Virus record (IMG/VR): IMGVR_UViG_3300022540_000108
Span: 1 to 37,721 of that record
Direction: 5' to 3' (one strand)
Source of the DNA: a virus
Length of the DNA stretch: 37,721 nucleotides
This document shows, one piece after another, positions 20,461 to 29,447 of this stretch; the stretch's first letter is position 1, and each line of letters opens with the position of its first letter. The translations under genes and the position numbers were made by a program. A model generated the notes under the pieces. The model did no database searches. It saw only the letters and a program-made list of their open reading frames with translations, and was not told the origin of the DNA.

Positions 20461-22296
20461 TTAAACTCCCACTAAGCCGTATAAGTAAAATTTACCTTTC
20501 GCGATATTACCGCTGGCCATTTTAAACTGAATTGCATCTACAGCTGTATTAGCTTTATACATACCCGAGAAAGTACCAATCCTTGACTGACCGTTAGAAT
20601 CAAGTAGTACAGCGTTACCCATTATTGCCGTGTATGCTGTTATGTCTGACAAACCAATTAAGTCCACTTTGAAACTACCCTGTTCTCCTGTAACCGTACC
20701 GAACGGCACTCCCAAAGGTATTGATGTATCTGAAGCTGATCCAGACTGTCCGGTTACTCCTAACACAGCCGAAAAACGTTGTCTCAAGTAACTAGAGGTA
20801 CTTATAAAAGTAGAGCCGTTATCTGTAGACACTCTGAATAATCCATCGGCGGCATCTACAGTTGATTCTACCCCCTGCCCGATTAATATATAACTGTTAT
20901 GTGATGTTAAGTCGGTAAACTCAATTGATGCAGAAGTTGAAGCGGTTGCTGTGGAGACTAATTCAAAATCTTGTGTTCCACCACCTCCAGCTGCTAATTC
21001 AAACTCATCATTTGTACCATTATACGTTACAACATGACCATCTGTAGGGCTTGTGAATTCAGCGACAGGCATACTAACTACACCTTGCTCTTCACCTGCA
21101 TAAATCTTCATAACTCCTGTTGAGAAGTCTGTAACTGTTGTATCAATAGCTATCTCACCATCAGCATCAACTGTAGGAGCTGCACTATTAGGTATTTCTA
21201 AACTTGTTGCCCCACTGAAATCTATAGGAGCAGTTGTCTTAACAACACCAGTTCCATCAGGGGTAAAGTTAATATCACCATTTGTATTAGTTGATATTAA
21301 GCTGTTACCACTTATCTCAAGGTTATCTACTAGTGTTAATGGACTGAAGCCGCTTGGAGGGGTGTATGTAAAGTCTCCTGATTCTGTTCTAATTGTACTT
21401 ACCTGAGTAGCTGCTGCCATTACACACGCCGCCACATAACCTGTCCCCGAATTTAATGTAACAGACTCTTGACCTTGTGAAGTATTATTATGAAAGTACT
21501 CAAGAGTACCTCCGTCGATGTCAAATGCAACACCGATAACGGTCCCTAAGACCCCTGCTGTATACCCGGCAGCTCCGTTGAAAACCGTATCAAAATAGGT
21601 AGTACCATCCATCCTATATGCATAAGTATCTGCTGATTGACCTAAGTCAATTGTTCTACTAGCGCTAGGGGGGGAGATACCTACACCTTGGTTTGCACCA
21701 GGGCCAGCACCGATCAACACTTCAAAATACCACTTACCAGAAGTCTTAGCGTCTGTTGAACCTGCTCCAGATCTAGTGCCTGAAACATAAGTAGCAACTG
21801 TATCACTTACTGATAATGTAACACCCGCCGCTTTATCAGCAGAATTCCACACTACTGGTACAACTGGTGCTGGACCTCCTCCTGCAAAATCAGAGAAAAG
21901 AGCCACTTTTAATACATCACTATCACTATCATCTTGTAGTAATATCCTATCATTAGCTGAAGGAGTTACAACATCTAATGCATTAGCATCTAAATCATCT
22001 TGTTTTCTATCAACACTATCAGCTGTGAGCCTAAGTTGAATAACATCTCCATCGGAGAATACTGCCCCACTTGTCCCCTCGACACCACGTGTAATAGTAA
22101 GCGTAGGACTGGAAGCATCATCTGTAACAGTGACAATCTCTATATTACCACCACCAACTAAGGTTAAGTTATAAACCTCGCCAGCACCTATGGATGGAAG
22201 CCCTGTGGCTGATGTAACAACCAACGTTGTAGCTACATTTGTAATAGCTCCATTTAACGTAGTTGTGTAATTGTTTGAATGTTTTCTATCAACCAT
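20461..22296 (-). CDS. Tail fibre with SPRY-like domain, 611 aa
   Basis: The N-terminus (residues about 8-105) is a beta-structured segment with TTTLNGAITNVATTLVVTSA and GEVYNLTLVGGG, typical of phage fibre attachment regions. Residues about 150-320 look like a B30.2/SPRY domain: SGKWYFEVLI, QGVGISPP, VIGVAFDIDGGTLEYFHNN. The rest is repetitive beta-rich shaft, and the C-terminal about 140 residues form a head domain. It likely binds the host surface; SPRY modules mediate protein binding and occur in some phage fibres. No enzymatic motif is seen. Confidence 0.75.
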   Translation of the reverse strand: MVDRKHSNNYTTTLNGAITNVATTLVVTSATGLPSIGAGEVYNLTLVGGGNIEIVTVTDDASSPTLTITRGVEGTSGAVFSDGDVIQLRLTADSVDRKQDDLDANALDVVTPSANDRILLQDDSDSDVLKVALFSDFAGGGPAPVVPVVWNSADKAAGVTLSVSDTVATYVSGTRSGAGSTDAKTSGKWYFEVLIGAGPGANQGVGISPPSASRTIDLGQSADTYAYRMDGTTYFDTVFNGAAGYTAGVLGTVIGVAFDIDGGTLEYFHNNTSQGQESVTLNSGTGYVAACVMAAATQVSTIRTESGDFTYTPPSGFSPLTLVDNLEISGNSLISTNTNGDINFTPDGTGVVKTTAPIDFSGATSLEIPNSAAPTVDADGEIAIDTTVTDFSTGVMKIYAGEEQGVVSMPVAEFTSPTDGHVVTYNGTNDEFELAAGGGGTQDFELVSTATASTSASIEFTDLTSHNSYILIGQGVESTVDAADGLFRVSTDNGSTFISTSSYLRQRFSAVLGVTGQSGSASDTSIPLGVPFGTVTGEQGSFKVDLIGLSDITAYTAIMGNAVLLDSNGQSRIGTFSGMYKANTAVDAIQFKMASGNIAKGKFYLYGLVGV

Positions 22297-22299
22297 TTC

Positions 22300-22911
22300 T
22301 TATGTCTCCTGGACATTGTTAATAAACAACGCAAGTTCTTCGTGACCTGTGTTATCATTGGGTGTGGTGATTGTATTAGTTACACGTATGTGAACTTCCA
22401 CTAAACTGCCTGTTCCACTACTAACAGTGGTTCCTAAGCTTAAAGGGTCGCCACCAGTAGCTCCAGGAAGTCCTCCAGAGGTTGTAGCAAGCTTTATTTC
22501 TGTAATAGGATGTACCGCACCAACCAGTGACCAAACAACCGTACCGTCCACTACAGTGGTTCCAATACCTGAAGTAGGCCATGTAGGTTCGCTGGCATCT
22601 GATGTACCTGCTGTAGTGACTTTGTATTTAAATCCATTTGGGGTAGTGGGTTCTATAACATCACCTAACGCGTAAACTATAACTGTCACCCATTCAGGGA
22701 GAATGAATGTAGGAGTTAGTGTTATATTGTCAACACCTGGATTTGAAACTGCTTGTAATGTACGTGCTGTCTCTGGGCTACCAAAGTATAAGAGGAAATC
22801 TTGAGGGTTATCAGATAAATCTGTCTCATGGACAATCTCTAATGTCCCACCGAATGCAGTTGTTAATCCGCTATCTGTGAATAATTTAAAACTTAAATCA
22901 GCTAATGCCAT
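22300..22911 (-). CDS. Tail protein with GTS-W repeat-type domain, 203 aa
   Basis: Residues about 75-130 contain WVTVIVYALGDVIEPTTPNG, then YKVTTAGTSDASEPTWP and VVDGTVVWSLVG, a small beta-domain common in phage tail and fibre proteins. The N-terminal region (FKLFTDSGLTTAFGGTLEI) and C-terminal region (VEVHIRVTNTI) are beta-rich. It lies between tape measure and fibre, where distal-tail or fibre-connector proteins occur. The specific role is inferred from position. Confidence 0.6.
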   Translation of the reverse strand: MALADLSFKLFTDSGLTTAFGGTLEIVHETDLSDNPQDFLLYFGSPETARTLQAVSNPGVDNITLTPTFILPEWVTVIVYALGDVIEPTTPNGFKYKVTTAGTSDASEPTWPTSGIGTTVVDGTVVWSLVGAVHPITEIKLATTSGGLPGATGGDPLSLGTTVSSGTGSLVEVHIRVTNTITTPNDNTGHEELALFINNVQET

Positions 22912-22912
22912 T

Positions 22913-24130
22913 TTACACTCCTCCGGATTCGCGGGCTGCCTGAGCCACTACACGTCTAAATATCTCATTAATCTTTGCTGTAACAGCTGGTGACTCAGCT
23001 ACTTTAACTGATAAACCATCTTCAGCTCTAACCACAACGTCAACTTTCTGTGTTGACCCTCCGATAGACTGTCTTGCACTTAATAAACCTTGTTGCAACC
23101 CTGCTGTGGCTTGTCCTCTACCCTGAGAAGAACGGGCTATATCTTTTTGTAATCTTGCTATTTCTTGTAATCTGTCTAGATCTAAGTCATCGCCAAATAA
23201 TTTGAAATCTAATTCAGCAAAAGCATTGATAAACTGCAAGAGGTCTAATTTAACACGTTTGAGTAAAGTGGTAAAAAATTGCACTGAATCAATCATAGAC
23301 TGGAACCCTTTAACAGCACCTATTGTGAAATCAATAAATCCTTTAGCCACAAACTCCGCGACTTGTCCTAGACCACCAAAAGCGATTATTTGATCTTTTA
23401 TGAAACCTAGTATCTGTGTTAAAGCCGGAGCCACTGAGGCAGTTAACTGTAATCTAAACGCGCTAAATACAGCATCTAACTTAGTGACACTGTCTGTGTA
23501 GTCTTCCACACCTTTAGCTTGTTCGTTCGTTAAAGAAGCACCGAAGGTTCTAAACTCAGCGGCAGTGGCTTTAACACCCGAACGTATTAGGTTTAATTGA
23601 TCTATACCTGAACGACCAAAAACTTGGATTGCTAAAGCAGCCTGTTCGTTCTCGTTAGTGACACCTCTTATGGCCTCAGCTATCGTTTGATACTGTTCAT
23701 TTAATGGAAGTTTAATCAACTCTTTAGCATTTAAGTTCAAAGTTTCAAAAGCTTTAGTAGCCTCACCTATCCCTTGCCTTGCATCATCTACGGATTTAGG
23801 TAAACGTTTAAGGGCTGTGTCTAATTGAGCCGCGGAAACTCCTGCTAAATCAGCAGCAAATCTTAATTCTTGTAATGCACCTACATCAATAGTAAACTTA
23901 CTAGCTGTCTTAGCTAACTCGTCTATTTCTTTCGAGGTTTCATTAATTACAGATAGAAGCTTAGTGAAAGCGACAACAGCAACTGTCCCCACTGCTAATG
24001 TTGCAGCAGCACCTATCTTAGCGAGATCTTTTGTAAATCCCCCAATACTAGTGGTTGTATTCGCTATCTCTCTTTTAAACTGTGAGCTGTCAGCCGTAAT
24101 CTTTGTTAGTAGTTCTGATACTAAAGGCAT
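22913..24130 (-). CDS. Tape measure protein (short), 405 aa
   Basis: It begins MPLVSELLTKITADSSQFKR, the common tape-measure opening, followed by a hydrophobic glycine/alanine stretch (IGAAATLAVGTVAVVAF, residues about 38-55), a helical body (ELRFAADLAGVSAAQLDTAL) and hydrophobic segments near 240-270. Position after two overlapping chaperone ORFs is diagnostic. At roughly 0.15 nm per residue the tail would be about 60 nm, short for a siphovirus. TAATG overlaps the chaperone gene. Confidence 0.88.
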   Translation of the reverse strand: MPLVSELLTKITADSSQFKREIANTTTSIGGFTKDLAKIGAAATLAVGTVAVVAFTKLLSVINETSKEIDELAKTASKFTIDVGALQELRFAADLAGVSAAQLDTALKRLPKSVDDARQGIGEATKAFETLNLNAKELIKLPLNEQYQTIAEAIRGVTNENEQAALAIQVFGRSGIDQLNLIRSGVKATAAEFRTFGASLTNEQAKGVEDYTDSVTKLDAVFSAFRLQLTASVAPALTQILGFIKDQIIAFGGLGQVAEFVAKGFIDFTIGAVKGFQSMIDSVQFFTTLLKRVKLDLLQFINAFAELDFKLFGDDLDLDRLQEIARLQKDIARSSQGRGQATAGLQQGLLSARQSIGGSTQKVDVVVRAEDGLSVKVAESPAVTAKINEIFRRVVAQAARESGGV

Positions 24131-24384
24131 TAATCACTCTCTTTCTTAGTTACTGGAACGCCCATCCCTGCAAAAAGGTTTTGTAGCATTGCACTCTTTT
24201 GATCTGCATTTGCTTCTTCTGCGAATTGAGCTAAAATCTTATCTTTATATGTTTCATCTTTTAGGAGGTCAAACGCCATCCAATCTAATAATTCATAAAA
24301 CGTTACACCCTCTATTAATTCCTTAGCCGTTTTACCTAAGGTTTCTGCTCTGTGATATACGTAGAACCGCAGAGGGTGTTTCAT
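24130..24384 (-). CDS. Tail assembly chaperone, frameshifted part (T-like), 84 aa
   Basis: It immediately precedes the tape measure and overlaps the upstream chaperone by TAATG. As in the lambda G/GT pair it would be made as a -1 fusion through the slippery A AAA AAC at 24387-24393, and possibly also from its own ATG (24384). The product begins MKHPLRFYVYHRAETLGKTA and is helical. The fusion binds tape measure and recruits tail tube subunits during assembly. Confidence 0.8.
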   Translation of the reverse strand: MKHPLRFYVYHRAETLGKTAKELIEGVTFYELLDWMAFDLLKDETYKDKILAQFAEEANADQKSAMLQNLFAGMGVPVTKKESD

Positions 24385-24713
24385 TAGTTTTTTGCGTGGG
24401 CCTCAATCTCTTGTTCATCAATCTTATTCAAATCAAGAGCCGCTTTAAACAACCTTGTAGCAAGCGGAGCTGGTAAACTACCCACCTCTTCTGAAGACTC
24501 AAACAACTGATCTCCATTCTCTTCAACACAACTGTAGAACAAGACATTATTAAGAATCTTATTATTATCCTTATCAGCTAACGCCGACTCCATTTGTAAT
24601 TGCTCACCTAAAGTCATAGACCTAATGTAAAATGTATAATCATCCACTTGGACAGGTTTAGGTTTAGAGAAATCTGATACTAATAGTTTTAATTGTTGTT
24701 TATCAATCTTCAT
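24384..24713 (-). CDS. Tail assembly chaperone (G-like), 109 aa
   Basis: It lies between major tail protein and tape measure, as in lambda. It begins MKIDKQQLKLLVSDFSKPKP and contains SMTLGEQLQMESALADKD, a pattern often seen in such chaperones, with a helical C-terminus ending at AHAKN. The last codons contain the frameshift heptamer right before the TAA. It keeps the tape measure soluble during tail tube assembly. Confidence 0.8.
   Translation of the reverse strand: MKIDKQQLKLLVSDFSKPKPVQVDDYTFYIRSMTLGEQLQMESALADKDNNKILNNVLFYSCVEENGDQLFESSEEVGSLPAPLATRLFKAALDLNKIDEQEIEAHAKN
24387..24393 (-). promoter_or_regulatory. -1 ribosomal frameshift slippery site A AAA AAC
   Basis: In the zero frame the codons are GCA AAA AAC TAA, so the heptamer is in the canonical X XXY YYZ phase and sits directly before the stop. 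Slipping back by one continues as CTA ATG AAA into the 84-aa frame, giving an approximately 193-residue G-GT-type fusion. Confidence 0.85.
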
Positions 24714-24731
24714 AAGGGTTTCCTCTATCTA

Positions 24732-25148
24732 TTAAGTTAGTACTACGTCACCGCTTATACGTAATGTCGCTTGTCCTGTCACAACACCGTCAGCTGCAAC
24801 GTCAGTTGTTAGGGATAGTACATATGCATTAAATGTGAATACATTCTTAGTGGATGTAGGAAGGGTTATAATCACTTCACGTTCTGCCTGGTTAGCCATT
24901 GCGTCACGTAATTCAACTTGGCCTAAATCATCCTCATCACGGATTAAATCAATAGTAAAACTACCATTGTCTTGTAATCCCATTTTAAATTCTTTAGCTG
25001 TACTAGCTAGAGTTGTAACATCAATCTCTGCTGCGCTACCAGACCCAATACCACTGATAGCCGTATGGCCATTTATAGTTACTGGTGCTGACACATCATC
25101 ATCAATTGATATCGTAGTGCCTTGTGTTAAAATTGGTACTGCTGCCAT
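24732..25148 (-). CDS. Major tail (tube) protein, 138 aa
   Basis: It is a small beta-rich protein just before the tail chaperones. Visible segments include GTTISIDDDVSAPVTINGHT, EIDVTTLASTAKEFKMGL, SFTIDLI and ATLRISGDVV, fitting the phage tail tube fold (alternating strands and a loop around the lumen). It would polymerise around the tape measure. Order and composition match; exact family identity is not certain. Confidence 0.82.
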   Translation of the reverse strand: MAAVPILTQGTTISIDDDVSAPVTINGHTAISGIGSGSAAEIDVTTLASTAKEFKMGLQDNGSFTIDLIRDEDDLGQVELRDAMANQAEREVIITLPTSTKNVFTFNAYVLSLTTDVAADGVVTGQATLRISGDVVLT

Positions 25149-25162
25149 TTCTTACTCCGTTC

Positions 25163-25558
25163 TCAGTTAATTGAAAAATAGTTTATCTCTACAAACGTAG
25201 TGAGCCATGCATCTTCACGTGTTACAGCTCCTATACTTATGTTTTGTATCCAGACATTGACACCACCTTGTAGTAAATCTTTGTCTGCTGCGAAATGAGC
25301 TCTTACCTCATCCGCTAATTCTAATAAATCTTTAACACCTCGTCCTAATGGTACGAAGATGCTCACTTGATACATCCCTGCATCTTGTTGCTGCCCTGCT
25401 AAATCTTTTAATATAGACGCTGTTGGCAACACTGTAGGTTTAATAAATACTGTATCTTCTACAGGTTTATATTTAGTGTTAGGCCACGCCACTGCTGGAA
25501 GAGTAGGTAAGGTTGATAACCTCGTGTCTAACGCTCTCTGTACCTCTAAAAAAGCCAT
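25163..25558 (-). CDS. Tail terminator-like protein, 131 aa
   Basis: It starts MAFLEVQRALDTRLSTLPTL and continues with VAWPNTKYKP, YQVSIFVPLGRGVKDLLELA and VNVWIQNISIGAVTREDAWL, similar to tail-completion proteins of the DUF4128/gpU-like kind. It caps the tail tube at the head-proximal end. Position between gp10-like and tube proteins agrees with siphovirus order. Confidence 0.75.
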   Translation of the reverse strand: MAFLEVQRALDTRLSTLPTLPAVAWPNTKYKPVEDTVFIKPTVLPTASILKDLAGQQQDAGMYQVSIFVPLGRGVKDLLELADEVRAHFAADKDLLQGGVNVWIQNISIGAVTREDAWLTTFVEINYFSIN

Positions 25559-25559
25559 A

Positions 25560-25958
25560 TTATACTATCCTAAATCTTGATGCTGTCTTAGCTAAAATAG
25601 CTGCATATTCTATAACACTTGTACGCATCATCCCTTTAGGTGCTTGTGTTGACCAACCGGTTTCCACACGTTGTGCGTAGGGTGCGTCATTAGATATAGT
25701 AATGGTTTGTGTTCTACTTCTTAAACTAAATCTAAATCCTGATGTTGTTGAAAGCTTCCAATTAGTTTTTAAAAACCCTGGTGCATAATCCTTATGAGGT
25801 GGAGAGTTCCAAAGCTCTGGTTTACCCACTGGGGTTTTAGCTTCTATTCTGTGGAATAACTCTTTAGCTGTTGCTTCGAGTGTGTTCCCTACAGCCACTA
25901 AGGTTAATTTAATATCACCTTTGAATTGCTTTTCCCAACCTTTAAAATCTGTTGTCAT
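25560..25958 (-). CDS. HK97 gp10-like tail-completion protein, 132 aa
   Basis: The pattern (ATAKELFHRIEAKTPVGKPE, then SSPPHKDYAPGFLKTNW-like: LWNSPPHKDYAPGFLKTNW, then ISNDAPYAQRVETGWSTQAP) is typical of HK97 gp10-like or minor-tail-completion proteins at the head-tail junction. TAATG overlaps the head-closure gene upstream. It bridges connector and tail. Family assignment is by motif memory. Confidence 0.75.
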   Translation of the reverse strand: MTTDFKGWEKQFKGDIKLTLVAVGNTLEATAKELFHRIEAKTPVGKPELWNSPPHKDYAPGFLKTNWKLSTTSGFRFSLRSRTQTITISNDAPYAQRVETGWSTQAPKGMMRTSVIEYAAILAKTASRFRIV

Positions 25959-26314
25959 TAAATCCTCAACTGTACTATATAAACTACATTAACACCTTGT
26001 GCTCTGAGTAAGTCCACTGTTTGTGCTCTATACTCAATACTGTTGACAGTGAACACATCATCTATCTCAGGAGACGTTGTAGAAGCTACGTAAGCTCTTA
26101 GGTCACTACTGAGGATGTTTTCTCCATCTATCTCTGCTTGCACGTAAGGTCTAGCGTGAACGTCCGCTGTGTAAGCTGTAGTGGAGCTTATAGCTGTTTC
26201 ACTAGTAGCAGGGTTATAACCACTATACACATTACGTGATATCGTAGCTGCTTCACCGTACTTATCCAGAAGCCTATCAGCTACTGCTATTAAACTATCA
26301 CTAAACGTACCCAT
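25958..26314 (-). CDS. Head-closure / head-tail adaptor protein, 118 aa
   Basis: Its small size, position after the adaptor gene and the beta-rich second half (DVHARPYVQAEIDGENIL, DDVFTVNSIEYRAQTVDLL) fit head-closure proteins (gp16/gpFII-like), which plug the connector. TAATG overlaps on both sides show tight coupling. There is no unique motif. Confidence 0.68.
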   Translation of the reverse strand: MGTFSDSLIAVADRLLDKYGEAATISRNVYSGYNPATSETAISSTTAYTADVHARPYVQAEIDGENILSSDLRAYVASTTSPEIDDVFTVNSIEYRAQTVDLLRAQGVNVVYIVQLRI

Positions 26315-26802
26315 TAAGCTTTACTCACTTTGAATGTATTACCACCTGCACCACCATCTAACAGTTTCTTCAACGTAGCTGTAATCTTCTTATTAATCAC
26401 CACCGATGAACTGCTATCACTATATTCTACTTCTAAGTCACCAACTTTCTCTCTTTTTGTTTTACGTGGTGAATCTTGTAATGGGTCATTACCTTCATCT
26501 ATTGCTATACATGTTTGCATTTGCCCATCTTTTAATTCTTGAGGTATTTCATCTGAACTTATTAAATAACCATCCACTATGACACCTGTACGAGGCCATA
26601 ATAAAGACTGATCATCTGTCAGTTTAAAACCTTTATAATTTAAGCTCTCTATATAGTCCATAGACTGTATTATTAACACTGCTGCTGTACCTGTTAGGGT
26701 TATCCCTCTATTACTAGCGAACGTGCTTAGTTCAGCCTCAGATACATAACTGTTAGCATTTGCTACAATACTACCATCTTCTACTATTATTGTTGCTACC
26801 AT
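26314..26802 (-). CDS. Head-tail connector adaptor (DnaT-like/gp6-like), 162 aa
   Basis: It begins MVATIIVEDGSIVANANSYV, followed by SEAELSTFASNRGITL, IQSMDYIESLNYKGFKLTD and LLWPRTGVIVDGYLI. This is the pattern of proteins annotated DnaT-like or phage head-tail adaptor 1. The DnaT name is probably misleading here: location between coat and tail indicates a connector ring subunit. Confidence 0.8.
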   Translation of the reverse strand: MVATIIVEDGSIVANANSYVSEAELSTFASNRGITLTGTAAVLIIQSMDYIESLNYKGFKLTDDQSLLWPRTGVIVDGYLISSDEIPQELKDGQMQTCIAIDEGNDPLQDSPRKTKREKVGDLEVEYSDSSSSVVINKKITATLKKLLDGGAGGNTFKVSKA

Positions 26803-26816
26803 TTATATATCACCTT

Positions 26817-28220
26817 TTAATTTAATGCTGAAACAATCACACTTAATGATTCCACTGTTACGTTTGCTGTATCTGTAGTATTCTCTACGAACATTTCTAT
26901 ATAATCATCTTCACCTAGCTGGACAATAGCTTGAACACTTATTGATTCCGCCCTACCACCTGAATTCGTTGTTGCAAGAACTTTTGAATCAGTTACAACT
27001 GAACCGTTCATAGCTACTTGTAATCCTATTACTTTGTTATTACCACTCACTAGAGAAGCTGTTGCAGTGATGAAGAAGTCTCTGACGATAGCGCCATCGA
27101 AAACTAATTTATTATTACTATGGGTAAACCGTTGGGTTAAACTACCCTGTGCGGTAGTTCCTAACACTTTCACTGGCGTATCAACTACGGAAATCACTGT
27201 TGCAGTAGCGTTGTTCAACATAGAATAACTACTAATATTTGCTGAGTTTGTTACACCTTTACATTCTATAAACTTTGTCTTGTTGTCGGAAAAGGTTACA
27301 CCACTTGTGTAAGTACCACCTCCAGTGAAATTCAATGTATCTAATATATACCCCTCGACTGGGATTGTAGCACTTACACTAACATTAACACCTGTTGTAC
27401 TTCCTGTTACGACAAGGGAGCTATAAATAAGTCTAAAACGTCTTGTTATAGTGGTAGTAGCAGCGATATTAATAATATCCCCTGCATCTCCATCACCTAC
27501 AAAAAGACTGTTAGATATACCTATAGTTCCAATATTACCATCAAATATTAAACCTTTACTACTAAGAAATGCACTGTCTGATAAAATCCAGTTAGTTACA
27601 TTCTTTATAGTTCCTATGTTTGGAACATTAAGTATGTTAAATGCTGTCCAATCTAGAGCTGATGTATCACCACCATCTATATCAAAAGCTGTATCAACAT
27701 CTTTAAATGATATGTTCTGTATAGGTGTTGTACCTGTTGTTGTGTATAAAGCCACTCCTACACCAAGCCCTGTAGACGTTAAACTAGTTGTCTCTGAACT
27801 TGTACCAAGTATTGCTGTATTCATACCGCCCACTATTCTATCACCTAGTAGGTCTATATCTTTTGTAAATTGGTAAGCTGCGTCAGACTCTAATGTAATA
27901 ACACCATTCACTGGTGTTGGTAAGTCATCTAAAGCGTCCACTCTTATTAACACTTCTGAAGGTCTAGTTGCGTCCTCTTTAGTGTACATACCTGAGAACA
28001 CTTGACTACTAACTAATAACCCTGTATCTGACACTATACTATAATACCTCTGTTCGTTAAAAGGCCCTAGTGTCTTAGTTTTACTGGGGGTGATATAAAC
28101 TATATCTTCACTACTCTCACCTGGGTTTCTAAGGTATACACAACTACCTGATGTAAACTCATCAGCTGTGACAGTTAGTATAAAACCTTTCGGTAAGTTT
28201 ATCGTTTTTGAAGTAGACAT
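26817..28220 (-). CDS. Beta-rich virion protein after the coat gene, 467 aa
   Basis: The whole chain is Thr/Ser/Gly/Asn-rich and strand-forming (NIGTIKNVTNWILSDSAFL, GNIGTIGISNSLFVGDGDAG), like a right-handed parallel beta-helix. The C-terminal part (FTHSNNKLVFDGAIVRDFFI, VTVESLSVIVSAL) looks like a trimerisation or jelly-roll end. It lies between coat and connector genes, where capsid decoration or head-fibre proteins are found. Decoration, head fibre or tailspike are all possible. No catalytic motif is seen. Confidence 0.6.
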   Translation of the reverse strand: MSTSKTINLPKGFILTVTADEFTSGSCVYLRNPGESSEDIVYITPSKTKTLGPFNEQRYYSIVSDTGLLVSSQVFSGMYTKEDATRPSEVLIRVDALDDLPTPVNGVITLESDAAYQFTKDIDLLGDRIVGGMNTAILGTSSETTSLTSTGLGVGVALYTTTGTTPIQNISFKDVDTAFDIDGGDTSALDWTAFNILNVPNIGTIKNVTNWILSDSAFLSSKGLIFDGNIGTIGISNSLFVGDGDAGDIINIAATTTITRRFRLIYSSLVVTGSTTGVNVSVSATIPVEGYILDTLNFTGGGTYTSGVTFSDNKTKFIECKGVTNSANISSYSMLNNATATVISVVDTPVKVLGTTAQGSLTQRFTHSNNKLVFDGAIVRDFFITATASLVSGNNKVIGLQVAMNGSVVTDSKVLATTNSGGRAESISVQAIVQLGEDDYIEMFVENTTDTANVTVESLSVIVSALN

Positions 28221-28275
28221 ATCATCCCTTTATAAATAATTAGGAGGAGGGTTCTCACCTCCATCCGACTATAAT

Positions 28276-29433
28276 CTAGTCTATAAGTAATACACAATGC
28301 TCTGGTTTGATCATCTCAAATCCCCAAGCAATTGATATTTCAAACTTCACTTGTCTATACTCTTTGTACATAGCTACTTCGAAAGCAAGTCCACTTCTTG
28401 GGTCTTGTACAACCATAACATCTACTGCGCTATCGCCTTCCACAGGTCTAGCAGGAGCACGTGTTACAAGATGAAGAGCGTTACGGCTAAATATCATGTT
28501 ACGTTCACCAGCATCTTTCACAGCTACAGCATGAGTTGCTGCTGATAGAGTACCTTTCAAACCAGGAGCCGCGATAGTAATTACACCAGCAGAAACTGCA
28601 CCGACACCAACTTCAACAACGTAAGCCGCACCTGAAGCATCACCAGTAAAGGAAATGATATCACCAGCTAATATTGTTCCTGTACCCGCAGCAGCTAGAG
28701 TTATAACGGTTGCACCGATTGCATAACCTGCACTGTTTGTAGTAGCTGAAGAAGCTGTTCCTTTAGCAACGTTTTGAATTTGATTTGATTCACGTATTTC
28801 CATACCGAACTGATCAAGTAAAACACCTTGACGTAGCATAGAAACATCACCAGCTGTGTTAGCTGAACTATATGTTGCATTACCACGGAAGTTAGCAGCT
28901 GTGATATTAGATAGTACAGCATGTCTATCAGACATCGGAGCACCATTAATATTAAGCTCTTTAGCAGCATTAGCCAGGTCTTTATAGTTAGCGGCATCAA
29001 ACAAAGTAGTACCTGCTGATTCCACACCTACAGAAGCCTTAGCATACAAACCTGCTAGATCTGCTTCAATCTCATTAGTAAGAACACGGAACGCTTGTTT
29101 AAACTGATCTTGTAAAATCATGTTATAACCAGGACCTGTATTCATACCACGTTGTTCTTCGCCATTCCATCTTACAGGGACATAACGAGACTTCGTAATT
29201 GAAATTGTCTTGTTACCTATTGTTTGGTCACCATTGTCAGCTGGAAGTTGTCCTGCTACAATATCAGAAGCTGTTGAAGCTGGAGCTACAAAGCTACGCA
29301 CTGTTTGGTTAAGTGCTGCCCGTTCTACACCTGAATCACGTGATACTGCAGGTATTAAACCTACTAGTTCACGAGTCACTACATCTAGTGCGGCGTAAAG
29401 GTCGGGAGTTAAATTATTTAATGTATTAGTCAT
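28276..29433 (-). CDS. Major capsid protein (P22 coat-like), 385 aa
   Basis: It follows the scaffold gene and is the right size for a HK97-fold coat of the P22 gp5 type. It opens MTNTLNNLTPDLYAALDVVT, with FVAPASTASDIVAGQLPADN and ITKSRYVPVRWNGEEQRGM early, and LTNEIEADLAGLYAKA in the spine-helix region. A beta-rich insert (residues about 240-310, GATVITLAAAGTG, GDIISFTGDASG) corresponds to the I-domain-like region. No protease gene accompanies it, in keeping with P22-type assembly without proteolysis. Confidence 0.88.
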   Translation of the reverse strand: MTNTLNNLTPDLYAALDVVTRELVGLIPAVSRDSGVERAALNQTVRSFVAPASTASDIVAGQLPADNGDQTIGNKTISITKSRYVPVRWNGEEQRGMNTGPGYNMILQDQFKQAFRVLTNEIEADLAGLYAKASVGVESAGTTLFDAANYKDLANAAKELNINGAPMSDRHAVLSNITAANFRGNATYSSANTAGDVSMLRQGVLLDQFGMEIRESNQIQNVAKGTASSATTNSAGYAIGATVITLAAAGTGTILAGDIISFTGDASGAAYVVEVGVGAVSAGVITIAAPGLKGTLSAATHAVAVKDAGERNMIFSRNALHLVTRAPARPVEGDSAVDVMVVQDPRSGLAFEVAMYKEYRQVKFEISIAWGFEMIKPEHCVLLID

Positions 29434-29447
29434 TAGTTGTTTTTCCT

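Noticed and set aside
26314-26802. DnaT-like replication protein
   Set aside because: Despite the usual database name for this pattern, its place between coat and tail completion genes points to a connector protein.
28701-29027. Minus-strand 108-aa ORF inside the coat gene
   Set aside because: It is an alternative frame of the coat gene with composition typical of a frame shadow.
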